Shown here piece after piece: positions 1-7,150 of a DNA stretch of 24,345 nucleotides (within the stretch, counting starts at the first letter, position 1; each line of letters starts with the position of its first letter). A model generated the notes under the pieces. The model was not told the DNA's origin and made no database searches. It worked only from the letters and a program-made list of their open reading frames with translations. The DNA comes from an uncultured Bacilli bacterium. Its GTDB lineage: Bacteria > Bacillota_I > Bacilli_A > RF39 > UBA660. The stretch is taken from NCBI GenBank assembly GCA_934096755.1, contig CAKOMU010000014.1, forward strand, positions 1 to 24,345, in the 5' to 3' direction. Both the position numbers and the translations under genes were made by a program.

Positions 1-567
1 AAAGCTCAAAATGGTGATGAAGAAGCTCGAAATATTTTAATTGAACATAACTTACGTTTAGTAGTTTTTTTAGCTAAAAAATATGAAAATACTACTTATG
101 ATATTGAAGATCTAGTTAGTATTGGTTCTATTGGACTTATTAAAGGAATCAATACTTATAAAATAGATAAAAATATTAAATTAGCAACTTATGCTTCCCG
201 GTGTATATCAAATGAAATTCTTATGTTTTTGCGCAAAAATAAACGAAGAAAAACTGAGATTTCCTTAGAAGATGCACTAAATTATGATGCTGAAGGTAAT
301 GAGCTACATTTAGAGGATATTTTAGGTACAGACGCTAATATTGTTTCCAAAGAATATGAAGATAAGGTTGATAAAGAACGTTTGGCAGAAGAAATAGCGT
401 CTTTAAAAGCCAGAGATAAAGAAATAATGACTTTAAGATATGGTTTAAATAATACTAAAGAATATACACAAAAAGAAGTCGCTGAAATGTTAGGAATAAG
501 TCAATCCTATATTTCACGTATTGAAAAAAAGGTAGTAAAAAAATTACAACAAGTCATGGTCAAGTAA
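1..567 (+). CDS. sigE: RNA polymerase sporulation sigma factor, SigE-like (5' partial)
   Basis: The frame is open from base 1, so the N-terminus lies outside the window; 188 codons precede the TAA. Region 2 is recognisable by LRLVVFLAKKYENT, IEDLVSIGSIGLIKGI and KLATYASRCISNEILMFLR, the helices that bind the core enzyme and read the -10 element. Region 4 ends with YTQKEVAEMLGISQSYISRIEKK, the helix-turn-helix that reads the -35 element. The spacer between them (EGNELHLEDILGTD) and the ISQSYISRIEK helix resemble B. subtilis SigE more than SigK from memory, so I call it SigE; SigK is the alternative. In spore formers SigE directs mother-cell transcription after pro-peptide removal, but the pro-region is not visible here. 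No clear terminator hairpin follows. The gene runs into decayed DNA. Confidence 0.85.
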   Translation, partial: KAQNGDEEARNILIEHNLRLVVFLAKKYENTTYDIEDLVSIGSIGLIKGINTYKIDKNIKLATYASRCISNEILMFLRKNKRRKTEISLEDALNYDAEGNELHLEDILGTDANIVSKEYEDKVDKERLAEEIASLKARDKEIMTLRYGLNNTKEYTQKEVAEMLGISQSYISRIEKKVVKKLQQVMVK

Positions 568-619
568 TTTCTTGTAATTTGTTTTAAAAGCTTGTATTAT
601 TTAACTTTAAGATTAAACA

Positions 620-1019
620 GGAAATGTTTTTTCCAAAAAGTAATTGGATGGTTAAAGTAACAATGCTAAAATTTTATATATAGTAAAGGCTTTTTATTTA
701 TGAAAAAAATAGGAATTATGGGGGCATATGCTTAGCTAAGGCTGGTTAAATTTATGTTAGTGATTATGGATATGCTATGGTCACCGGTAGCACAGATTTG
801 TGGAATCACAAATTAAGTCCATTTAGTTCTAAAGCATATTATGATTGGGTGTTAAGGAGTTTAGGCTGGACAATTAGCTCAGTTGAATATAGGGCATATT
901 ACTTAGAAGAAAGTTTAGATTATTCGACAGGTGATAGAACGTGTGAATATCGTTCTGTTATACCTGCATTTTATTTGAAACTACTTAAGCGGCGATGGAA
1001 CTCAAAGTAATCCATATAA
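620..1019 (+). pseudogene. Decayed C-terminal lectin-like domain of a surface protein
   Basis: This is a remnant of the domain that ends the intact protein at 7151-8716. Conceptual translation gives a W-x-VKV segment near 654, then IYVSDYGYA (intact copy LMYVSDYGYA) near 749-775, GWTIS near 868 and a PAFYLK end near 964-980, matching WTIS and RPVLYL. Two adjacent stops (TAG TAA) lie near 680 and another TAA sits just before IYVSDYGYA. After FYLK the frame must shift to read SGDGTQSNPY, the usual tail of this domain. An ATG frame at 777-1010 looks like a 77-residue gene but is only the longest uninterrupted piece. No ribosome site precedes it. The left edge is uncertain because similarity fades before about 640. 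Confidence 0.7.
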
Positions 1020-1527
1020 TAGGATATAATCAATAGTTTTTGGAATGTAAACGATATGTAAAACTATTTATATATTATTTACAAATAAAAGTTGACACTT
1101 TATAATTAAATTAAGATAGGAGGAAATATTAGAAAGAAGAAATAAATCTAAATTTATTATAAAGGGTTGAATTTTAAGATATTAGTACCAATAATTGGTC
1201 TTTATAGAAAAGATAATTAATTTTATCTTTTTTTATTTATCATTGACTCGTCCCTCAAAATCAAGGATATACTTCCTAATAGAAATGGGGAAGTATATAT
1301 GACTTGGAATAATTGTTATAATAGCAAACACCTTGATAGTTCCAAAAAGAAGTCTGGTGCGTTAAGTGGTAATCTGTTTTTTTGTACAAAAAAAAGCGTT
1401 TGTAAATGCTACAAAGGATAATTGTGCCAATATAGTAAAGATTATTATGATGAAAATACAACAGTCAGTCTTTATGTCATAATTCTTATTGTTATAGTGG
1501 TGTGAGGTCTTTTTCTTAGTTTATTTA
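1020..1527. other. Non-genic stretch with probable gene debris
   Basis: No convincing complete gene is visible. A TTGACA at 1092-1097 and a perfect AGGAGG at 1118-1123 look like the remains of a gene start, but no ATG follows at the right distance. The next codons would read LERRNKSKFIIKG and then need a frame change to LNFKILVPIIGLYRKDN, a basic-then-hydrophobic pattern like a membrane-anchored N-terminus. From 1301 to 1425 a short frame (MTWNNCYNSKHLD...) ends in TAA, and a second hydrophobic piece (VSLYVIILIVIVV) ends near 1505. These fit decayed surface or membrane genes. The minus-strand open frame at 1276-1461 has no coding character. Confidence 0.4.
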
Positions 1528-1560
1528 ATTAAAACTGAAGTTTTTTGCTTCAGTTTTAAT
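1528..1560 (-). terminator. Hairpin ending the vanY-like gene
   Basis: A perfect 13-bp inverted repeat, ATTAAAACTGAAG (1528-1540) and CTTCAGTTTTAAT (1548-1560), has a 7-base loop. It overlaps the TAA stop of the minus-strand gene. The T run on the minus strand is short and partly inside the stem, so it may terminate only moderately well. Confidence 0.6.
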
Positions 1561-2650
1561 ATTCTCTTATATATAAATCAACATATTCCTCTAAAGTTAA
1601 ATTTTGTTCATGAATCGTTTTAGCAGCTTCTGTTCCCACATATCTTATATGCCAATTTTCAAATTGATAACCAGTAATTTTTTCTTTATTTTGAGGGAAT
1701 CTAATAATAAAACCATATTTATAACAATTATTATTTAACCAATTAAAATTATCTTCAGTTAATCTAATATCGCTACTTAAAGCCGTATTTCTTAAGTCAA
1801 TAGATAAACCAGTTTGATGTTCACTATAACCAGGGCGAGCGGAATAGGTGTCAGCTGCAGTCACTCCATCTTTAGCTACATAATTGTTATATAATGTTCT
1901 TTGAAAATCTTCTCCACGGTATGCTGTCGTGGGTTTTAAATCAATCTTTATTTCGTTTTTAGCCGCTTCTTGTAATTTTAAAAAACTATCTTTTATAATG
2001 CTACGAACAGGTACTTGGTTGCCATAGGCCCCATCTAAATAAACTAAGTCTTTTGGTGCATACTTTTGAGGTAAATGATTATATTTATTTACTAACACCA
2101 ATAAATCATCACCATTTGCTACTTCTACAGTATTCGTATACACTGGTAAATCTAAGTTCAAATTAACTTGTGTAATGACATCTTGCATACTCATCGACGT
2201 ATTGTTATTTTTATATTCTTGGTATCTCGTAATATTGTCGACATTAAAGTTTTTATAATCGGCGAAAGATGTTATGTCGATTTTATTCTTAATTTTTAAT
2301 TTTTCAATATTTTTATCACTAAGATTTAAAATCAAATTGATTTCTTCAGCATTATATCCCTTTGGTAAAAAAGTAGTTAAAATAGTCTCAAAGTTATCTC
2401 GATTCACAAATTTTATGTCTTTATACATATCTAAATATTTTTCTTCATAAATACCATTTAATAAAACAAATTCCAAAGTTTTAGAATACTTATCTTTACC
2501 TATATTGTATTTACTAAGAAGTCTTTCAATATCGCTGCTTATTTGGATACTTTTAGGTTTATTTAAAAGAAAAATTCCTATCAACAATACCATTAATAAT
2601 CCTATAAATAATATTTTTATATTTTTTTTAATTTTTTTGCGTCGTTTCAT
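1556..2650 (-). CDS. Membrane-anchored D-Ala-D-Ala carboxypeptidase, VanY/M15B family
   Basis: The 364-residue protein probably trims the terminal D-Ala from peptidoglycan stem peptides outside the cell. The N-terminus is very basic (MKRRKKIKKN) and is followed by one membrane segment (about residues 12-29), giving a type II anchor. The peptidase domain lies at about 210-350. It shows the M15B zinc signature: SEHQTGLSIDL supplies His278 and Asp285, and ENWHIRYVG supplies His334. The Arg of AYRGEDFQ replaces the usual SSFRT form. The region between anchor and catalytic domain (about 35-200) is shared in outline with the paralogue at 14497-15456. The start is supported by GGAGAG at 2656-2661, five bases upstream, and an extended -10 promoter. 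It is convergent with the debris to its left and divergent from ffh. Confidence 0.88.
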   Translation of the reverse strand: MKRRKKIKKNIKILFIGLLMVLLIGIFLLNKPKSIQISSDIERLLSKYNIGKDKYSKTLEFVLLNGIYEEKYLDMYKDIKFVNRDNFETILTTFLPKGYNAEEINLILNLSDKNIEKLKIKNKIDITSFADYKNFNVDNITRYQEYKNNNTSMSMQDVITQVNLNLDLPVYTNTVEVANGDDLLVLVNKYNHLPQKYAPKDLVYLDGAYGNQVPVRSIIKDSFLKLQEAAKNEIKIDLKPTTAYRGEDFQRTLYNNYVAKDGVTAADTYSARPGYSEHQTGLSIDLRNTALSSDIRLTEDNFNWLNNNCYKYGFIIRFPQNKEKITGYQFENWHIRYVGTEAAKTIHEQNLTLEEYVDLYIREY

Positions 2651-2670
2651 ATTTACTCTCCATATTTAAA

Positions 2671-2701
2671 ATTATAACACAATATCATTTTTATATGTAA
2701 A
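2671..2701 (-). promoter_or_regulatory. Promoter of the vanY-like gene
   Basis: On the minus strand TGT-TATAAT (2671-2679) is a perfect extended -10. A TTTACA lies at 2696-2701 with a long 19-base spacer, so recognition probably relies on the TGn element. Confidence 0.6.
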
Positions 2702-2737
2702 AATTAAACGGTTAATTGCCGGTATAACCTTGTAATT

Positions 2738-2765
2738 TTGAAAAAAATATAGTAGTCTTTATATA
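2738..2765 (+). promoter_or_regulatory. Probable ffh promoter
   Basis: TTGAAA (2738-2743), a 16-base spacer, then TATATA (2760-2765). It lies 27 bases ahead of the ATG, and an AAAGGAAG ribosome site sits between (2779-2786). Confidence 0.45.
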
Positions 2766-2792
2766 GACGAATAAACAGAAAGGAAGATTAGT

Positions 2793-4097
2793 ATGTTTGA
2801 ATATATGGGGGATCGTATTAGTAATGCTCTAAAAAATATAAAAGGCATGGGAAAAATTACGGAAGAAAATATTGGAGATGCTATAAGAGAAATAAGAATA
2901 GCATTACTAGAAGCTGATGTTAATTATACGGTTGTAAAAGAATTTGTAGCAAGTGTTAAAGAAAAAGCTTTAAACCAAGAAGTGGATAAAAGTTTAAAAC
3001 CAGATGAAGTCTTTTTGAAAATTGTTAAAGATGAACTAGTTACTTTATTAGGCAGTGACTATGTGGCTTTAGAAACCAGTAAGAATCCTACTATTTTAAT
3101 GCTAGTAGGATTACAAGGTAGTGGGAAGACTACTACCGCTGGTAAACTTGCCAATTATTTACGCAAAAAACATAACAAAAAACCATTATTAGTTGCTTGT
3201 GATATTTATAGACCGGCAGCAATTGAACAATTAAAAACAATTGGCAAAGAGTTAAGTGTTCCTGTTTTTAGTGAAGATAAAAAAGTTTTAGATATAGTTA
3301 ATGATGCGTTAACATATGCTAAAGAAAATAAAAATGACTATATCATCATTGATACCGCTGGTCGTCTACAAATCGATGAAAATTTAATGCAAGAATTAAA
3401 AGATATTGAAAATAATTATTCAATCGATGAAAAGATATTAGTTATTGATGGAGCCATGGGACAAGATGCTATAAATGTTATCGAAGGCTTTAATGAATCC
3501 CTTAATCTAACTGGATGTATTTTAACCAAGTTAGATGGTAATACTAAAGGGGGAGTAGCTTTATCAGTACGACATTTAACTCATATTCCCATCAAATTTA
3601 TTGGGGTTAGTGAAAAGATGGATGGGCTAAGTGAATTTTATCCAGAAAGAATGGCTGAAAGAATCTTAGATATGGGAGATATCCTAGAAATTGTTAATAA
3701 AGTAGAAAATGTTATCGATGAAGATGAAGCTTTAGAACAAACCAAAAAAATGAAAAAAGGGCTTTATGATTTAAATGATTTTTTAACTAATTTAAAACAA
3801 ATTAAAAAACTAGGGCCTCTTGAAAATATTTTGAAAATGATGCCTGGTGCTCGTAAAATGGGACTAAATAATATTTCCATTGATCCTAAGGATTTAGCAC
3901 ATGTGGAAGCTATTTTATCTTCGATGACACCAGAAGAAAGAAAACATCCTCAAATACTTAAAGCTAGTCGCAAGCAAAGAATTGCTAAAGGTAGTGGGCG
4001 TAGTGTTGAAGAAGTAAATCGTCTATTAAAACAATTTGAAATGATGAAAGATATGATGAAAAAAATGGCTAATGGTAATATGCCGTTTAAGTTTTAA
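2793..4097 (+). CDS. ffh: Signal recognition particle GTPase Ffh
   Basis: Ffh is the protein subunit of SRP. It binds signal peptides and 4.5S RNA and targets nascent membrane proteins to FtsY. The 434 residues follow the N-G-M order: helical N domain (about 1-95), GTPase domain with P-loop GLQGSGKT (106-113), CDIYRPAA, DTAGRL and TKLDG, then the methionine-rich M domain from about 300 to the end (MMPGARKMG, SMTPEERKHP, KASRKQRIAKGSGRSVEEVN). Length is normal for the family. The start has AAAGGAAG six bases upstream. It stands alone: ylxM and rpsP, its usual neighbours in Bacillota, are absent on both sides. It ends at a strong bidirectional hairpin. Confidence 0.98.
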   Translation: MFEYMGDRISNALKNIKGMGKITEENIGDAIREIRIALLEADVNYTVVKEFVASVKEKALNQEVDKSLKPDEVFLKIVKDELVTLLGSDYVALETSKNPTILMLVGLQGSGKTTTAGKLANYLRKKHNKKPLLVACDIYRPAAIEQLKTIGKELSVPVFSEDKKVLDIVNDALTYAKENKNDYIIIDTAGRLQIDENLMQELKDIENNYSIDEKILVIDGAMGQDAINVIEGFNESLNLTGCILTKLDGNTKGGVALSVRHLTHIPIKFIGVSEKMDGLSEFYPERMAERILDMGDILEIVNKVENVIDEDEALEQTKKMKKGLYDLNDFLTNLKQIKKLGPLENILKMMPGARKMGLNNISIDPKDLAHVEAILSSMTPEERKHPQILKASRKQRIAKGSGRSVEEVNRLLKQFEMMKDMMKKMANGNMPFKF

Positions 4098-4136
4098 AAA
4101 AGGATTAAAGTGTTTTGATTAACTTTAATCCTTTTT
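4097..4136. terminator. Bidirectional terminator between ffh and the M3-like gene
   Basis: A perfect 14-bp stem, AAAAAGGATTAAAG (4097-4110) and CTTTAATCCTTTTT (4123-4136), has a 12-base loop. Runs of A and T on the two sides make it functional on both strands. It overlaps the stop codons of both convergent genes. Confidence 0.9.
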
Positions 4137-5067
4137 CTTTGTTATTTTGAAAATATCCATCAATTCTTTTGTTATTTAATACTCCCATATCACCTAATTC
4201 TTGGACAAATCTAGTACCATTACCATCATATTTTAATTTCATGATTCTTTTCACTAAATAAAGGGCGTACTCTAAATCTTTTTGGGAAATATCTACTAAA
4301 TTACACGCAACTACAAAACCAGTGGCATAGGGAAAATAATTAAAATCAGCATCACCTTTAAAAAGATTTTTATAATATGGAGTTTTTAATAGGTTTTCCA
4401 TTGCTTGAATAGTGGAGTAATCTCGTTCTACTGCATAATCATTTACTTCATGAAAAAATTCTAATTTATCGATCATTTTTTTGGCAATTTTTGCGTGTCG
4501 AACCTGTTCTTTATAAGAATATATATGTGCTGGAATTTGTATGCTTTGTGTATTTTTTAATTTCATACAATAATCATTAAATAGTAATTCAAAAAAGCTA
4601 CTAATAATTTCTTGCGAGGGATTTAAATCACGGTAAATCGTCCTATCTTTATTTTTAGACATATGAATTGCATGACCAAATTCATGGGCTAACGTTATAA
4701 TATCTCCAAAATTATTATTAAGATAAACGTTTATTAAATATTTATCTTTACTCATTAGAATAGTTTCTCCTAAAAGCTTTTCATCGTCTTTTGCTGGTTG
4801 AGATATAAATTTTATATTGTCTTGATTATTCATTAATATTTTACTAAATATTTTATAAATTGCTTTATTAGTTCCATTTTGAAAAAAATCATTTACTAGT
4901 TCTAATTTTTCTTCATTAGTACAATTAAAACTAGTACTAAATCCTTTAAAATTAAGCTTTTCCTGATTTTGACATGCTAATCTAGCTACTAGTGGCCACC
5001 ACATTTCTGTATGTAACAAACTACAATAATTTTTGATTAAATCATAAATAAGTTCTTTATCTTCCAT
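4105..5067 (-). CDS. Short M3-like metallopeptidase, copy 1
   Basis: The 320-residue protein has the zinc motif HEFGH (residues 128-132) in the context TLAHEFGHAIH, with a downstream glutamate at 153 (PSQEIISSFFELL) placed like the third ligand of M3 peptidases such as oligoendopeptidase F. The C-terminal FPYATGFVVA resembles the conserved YxYATG segment of PepF. At about 320 residues it is roughly half the usual M3 length, lacking most of the N-terminal helical lid. There is no signal peptide, so it is probably cytoplasmic. A TTG start at 5079 is possible, but ATG at 5067 is preferred because GGGGGT lies just before it. It overlaps the upstream copy by 11 bases, so the two are probably translated together. 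The natural substrate is unknown. Confidence 0.75.
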   Translation of the reverse strand: MEDKELIYDLIKNYCSLLHTEMWWPLVARLACQNQEKLNFKGFSTSFNCTNEEKLELVNDFFQNGTNKAIYKIFSKILMNNQDNIKFISQPAKDDEKLLGETILMSKDKYLINVYLNNNFGDIITLAHEFGHAIHMSKNKDRTIYRDLNPSQEIISSFFELLFNDYCMKLKNTQSIQIPAHIYSYKEQVRHAKIAKKMIDKLEFFHEVNDYAVERDYSTIQAMENLLKTPYYKNLFKGDADFNYFPYATGFVVACNLVDISQKDLEYALYLVKRIMKLKYDGNGTRFVQELGDMGVLNNKRIDGYFQNNKEKGLKLIKTL

Positions 5068-6010
5068 TATTACCCCCAAATTTTCTAGCTAAAATTAAAT
5101 CATTAAATTCTTTTAATCCATTACTATCGATAATTCCTAATTCTTTTGCTTTTTGAAAATAATCTTCTTCACTTAACATATAATCAATTTTATTAAATTG
5201 ATGTATCAAATTAAATGTTTGTTCTGGATCTTTTTTATAAAGCATAAATAATTTTGCAGCAACTAATACACCAATAATATATTTATATTGAATTGCTATT
5301 GTTTCATCGATTAATTTATCTATTTGTGCATTACTTAAATTATTACCATGTTTATAAATAAGTTTTTTTATATCAACATTTTCATTATTTTTTAAATGAT
5401 AAAACAAAGTCAATTTGTTCATACATTGAGCCTCATTGATACGATGATCTAGAATATAACAAAAGTTGTTTAAAGCTTTATCAGGATATATATTTTCATA
5501 CAAAAATTCTACACAAAGAAATTCCATAAAAGTACTAAATATTTCTACAAATGAATCATGCTTATTGATTGTAACAATATTCATATTTTCAAAGGCTTGA
5601 ATTACATGACCAAATTCATGAGCTGCCGACGAAATACAATTAAAGTAATTTGTACGATATACGGCGATATGTACTTCATGATTTTCTGGATTTACAAAAC
5701 TATCTCCTAAAGAATTATAAAAAGCAAAATTCATAAAGCCAATATTTTGTTTATTTTCCTTATAAATCTTCTTAAACAATTCGAAAGTTTGTTTATCAGT
5801 ATAATTTTTGAAAAAAGAAAATAAAATTTCTACTATTTCTTTACTAGATAAATTAATTTTACAAAACTTATCATAATGATTTTCATACACGTTATCAATT
5901 TTATCATAGACTTGTAAGTGAGGTAACCATAATTTTATTTTTTCTATATCTTGACAAGCAAGTAACCAATATTCATATAAATCATCCAACAATTCTTTTT
6001 TATCAAACAT
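5057..6010 (-). CDS. Short M3-like metallopeptidase, copy 2
   Basis: Paralogue of its two neighbours, 317 residues. HEFGH lies at 131-135 (SSAAHEFGHVIQAF), and Glu156 in FVEIFSTFMEFL is the likely third zinc ligand. After that the chain is helical, with YKYIIGVLVAAKLF and a KKDPEQTFN segment that copy 3 repeats almost exactly. The start is firm: GGAGGTG lies seven bases upstream of ATG, and a separate promoter (TTTACG, 17 bases, TGT-TAGAAT) precedes it. It forms a two-gene unit with copy 1. No secretion signal is seen. Copy-to-copy identity is low outside the motifs, which suggests old duplications that diverged rather than recent amplification. Confidence 0.75.
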   Translation of the reverse strand: MFDKKELLDDLYEYWLLACQDIEKIKLWLPHLQVYDKIDNVYENHYDKFCKINLSSKEIVEILFSFFKNYTDKQTFELFKKIYKENKQNIGFMNFAFYNSLGDSFVNPENHEVHIAVYRTNYFNCISSAAHEFGHVIQAFENMNIVTINKHDSFVEIFSTFMEFLCVEFLYENIYPDKALNNFCYILDHRINEAQCMNKLTLFYHLKNNENVDIKKLIYKHGNNLSNAQIDKLIDETIAIQYKYIIGVLVAAKLFMLYKKDPEQTFNLIHQFNKIDYMLSEEDYFQKAKELGIIDSNGLKEFNDLILARKFGGNNGR

Positions 6011-6034
6011 TTGGCACCTCCAGATTTGTCTAAT

Positions 6035-6063
6035 ATTCTAACACAGTCATAAGCTTTCGTAAA
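6035..6063 (-). promoter_or_regulatory. Promoter of M3-like copy 2
   Basis: Minus strand: TTTACG (6058-6063), 17-base spacer, TAGAAT (6035-6040) with TGT directly before it. The 14-base string TGTGTTAGAATATT is identical to the one upstream of copy 3. Confidence 0.65.
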
Positions 6064-6091
6064 GAAAAAAACAAGTTATTTTTTGACTTGT
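6064..6091 (-). terminator. Terminator after M3-like copy 3
   Basis: Arms 6071-6078 and 6084-6091 form an 8-bp stem with one G-U pair and a short loop. On the minus strand a run of seven T follows (6064-6070). It overlaps the stop of copy 3 and separates it from copy 2. Confidence 0.7.
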
Positions 6092-7035
6092 CTAGATCTT
6101 ACTAATTTAGCATATTCATTTAAACCTTGAGCATTAGTTAATTCTAAATTTTCCAAAGTTTGAAAATATTCTAATTCATTTTTATTTTCTGGAATATTTA
6201 TTATTTGATATAAGTAATTAAAAGCTTTTTCTGGATCTTTTTTATAAAGTAATAAAAGATTAGTAGCAATAATAAGACCAATAATATAATGATAATTTTG
6301 TACAGGTCGGTATATTAATATTTCTCGAATGGCTTTATTATCTTCTTGATTAATAACTTCTTTTATATTTTGTTTTATATTTCCATTAGCATTAATTTTT
6401 TGAATAATTCTAATTTCTTCTTTTAACTTTTGCAAATTACCTAAAGCTTGTTTAATATAATTTTTACTATTATTTATACCTTCTAATTCATAACCTTGTT
6501 TAATATAATATTCATTACTTAATAGTTCTAAAAAGATACTAACTATTTCTAAGTACATATAGTGCTCATTAAATAAATTTTTATGATAGTTATTAAAAAA
6601 TTGAATTAAATGTCCAAATTCATGATTAGTTGTAGTAACATCACTAAATGTCTTTGATTGATATATTTGCATATAATAATGATTAAAAAAAGAAAAGTAG
6701 AGAGAATAACCAGATAGATATGGATTATTAAAATAAGAAAATTTAAAACGTTTTAAATTATTGTCATAAATATTTTGAAATTGTTCAAATATTTCTTTAT
6801 TAGTGGCTTGCTTAAAAAAATCATAAGATAATTCCAAAATTTCTTGAGAATCCAATATGATAGTTTTATTTTCTGGCAACTTATTACAAGTATCGTAAGA
6901 GGGGATATGTTTAATAATCTTTAGCCATTCTTCGTTTTTAGTTAAGATAAAATAATCCTTTTTTAAAGTGTTCATAACTTCATTAGGTAAATAAAAATTG
7001 TATATCATTGTATTTATTAATTTTTCTAATTTCAT
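6076..7035 (-). CDS. Short M3-like metallopeptidase, copy 3
   Basis: A 319-residue protein with HEFGH at 138-142 (TTNHEFGHLIQFF) and Glu163 in YLEIVSIFLELL as the probable third zinc ligand. The C-terminal YHYIIGLIIATNLLLLYKKD matches copy 2 closely, so copies 2 and 3 are the nearest pair. It is short for an M3 enzyme, with no visible signal peptide. AAAGGGGA precedes the ATG. The gene has its own promoter and its own terminator, so it is a separate transcription unit from copies 1 and 2. HEFGH, the spacing to the glutamate and the PepF-like tail support the family; activity and substrate are inference. Confidence 0.75.
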   Translation of the reverse strand: MKLEKLINTMIYNFYLPNEVMNTLKKDYFILTKNEEWLKIIKHIPSYDTCNKLPENKTIILDSQEILELSYDFFKQATNKEIFEQFQNIYDNNLKRFKFSYFNNPYLSGYSLYFSFFNHYYMQIYQSKTFSDVTTTNHEFGHLIQFFNNYHKNLFNEHYMYLEIVSIFLELLSNEYYIKQGYELEGINNSKNYIKQALGNLQKLKEEIRIIQKINANGNIKQNIKEVINQEDNKAIREILIYRPVQNYHYIIGLIIATNLLLLYKKDPEKAFNYLYQIINIPENKNELEYFQTLENLELTNAQGLNEYAKLVRSRQVKK

Positions 7036-7059
7036 ACTTTTCCCCTTTAATAGACCAAT

Positions 7060-7088
7060 ATTCTAACACAAATTTTCATATAATAAAA
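7060..7088 (-). promoter_or_regulatory. Promoter of M3-like copy 3
   Basis: Minus strand: TAGAAT (7060-7065) preceded by TGT, with a weak TTTTAT (7083-7088) at 17 bases. It shares TGTGTTAGAATATT with the copy 2 promoter. Confidence 0.55.
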
Positions 7089-7099
7089 GAAAAATACTC

Positions 7100-7128
7100 T
7101 TTATTATTAAAAAAATAAATGATATAAT
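7100..7128 (+). promoter_or_regulatory. Promoter of the surface-protein gene
   Basis: A perfect TATAAT (7123-7128) is preceded by TGA, an extended -10. The -35 (TTTATT, 7100-7105, 17-base spacer) is weak. Confidence 0.65.
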
Positions 7129-7150
7129 TTAAAAAGAATAGGTGATAACA

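Noticed and set aside
777..1010. Open frame starting at ATG that could be a 77-residue gene
   Set aside because: It is the longest uninterrupted piece of a decayed domain; homology continues upstream past a stop and downstream only after a frameshift, and no ribosome site precedes the ATG.
6064..6091. Reading the three M3-like genes as a single operon
   Set aside because: A hairpin with a minus-strand T run lies after copy 3, and copy 2 has its own promoter.
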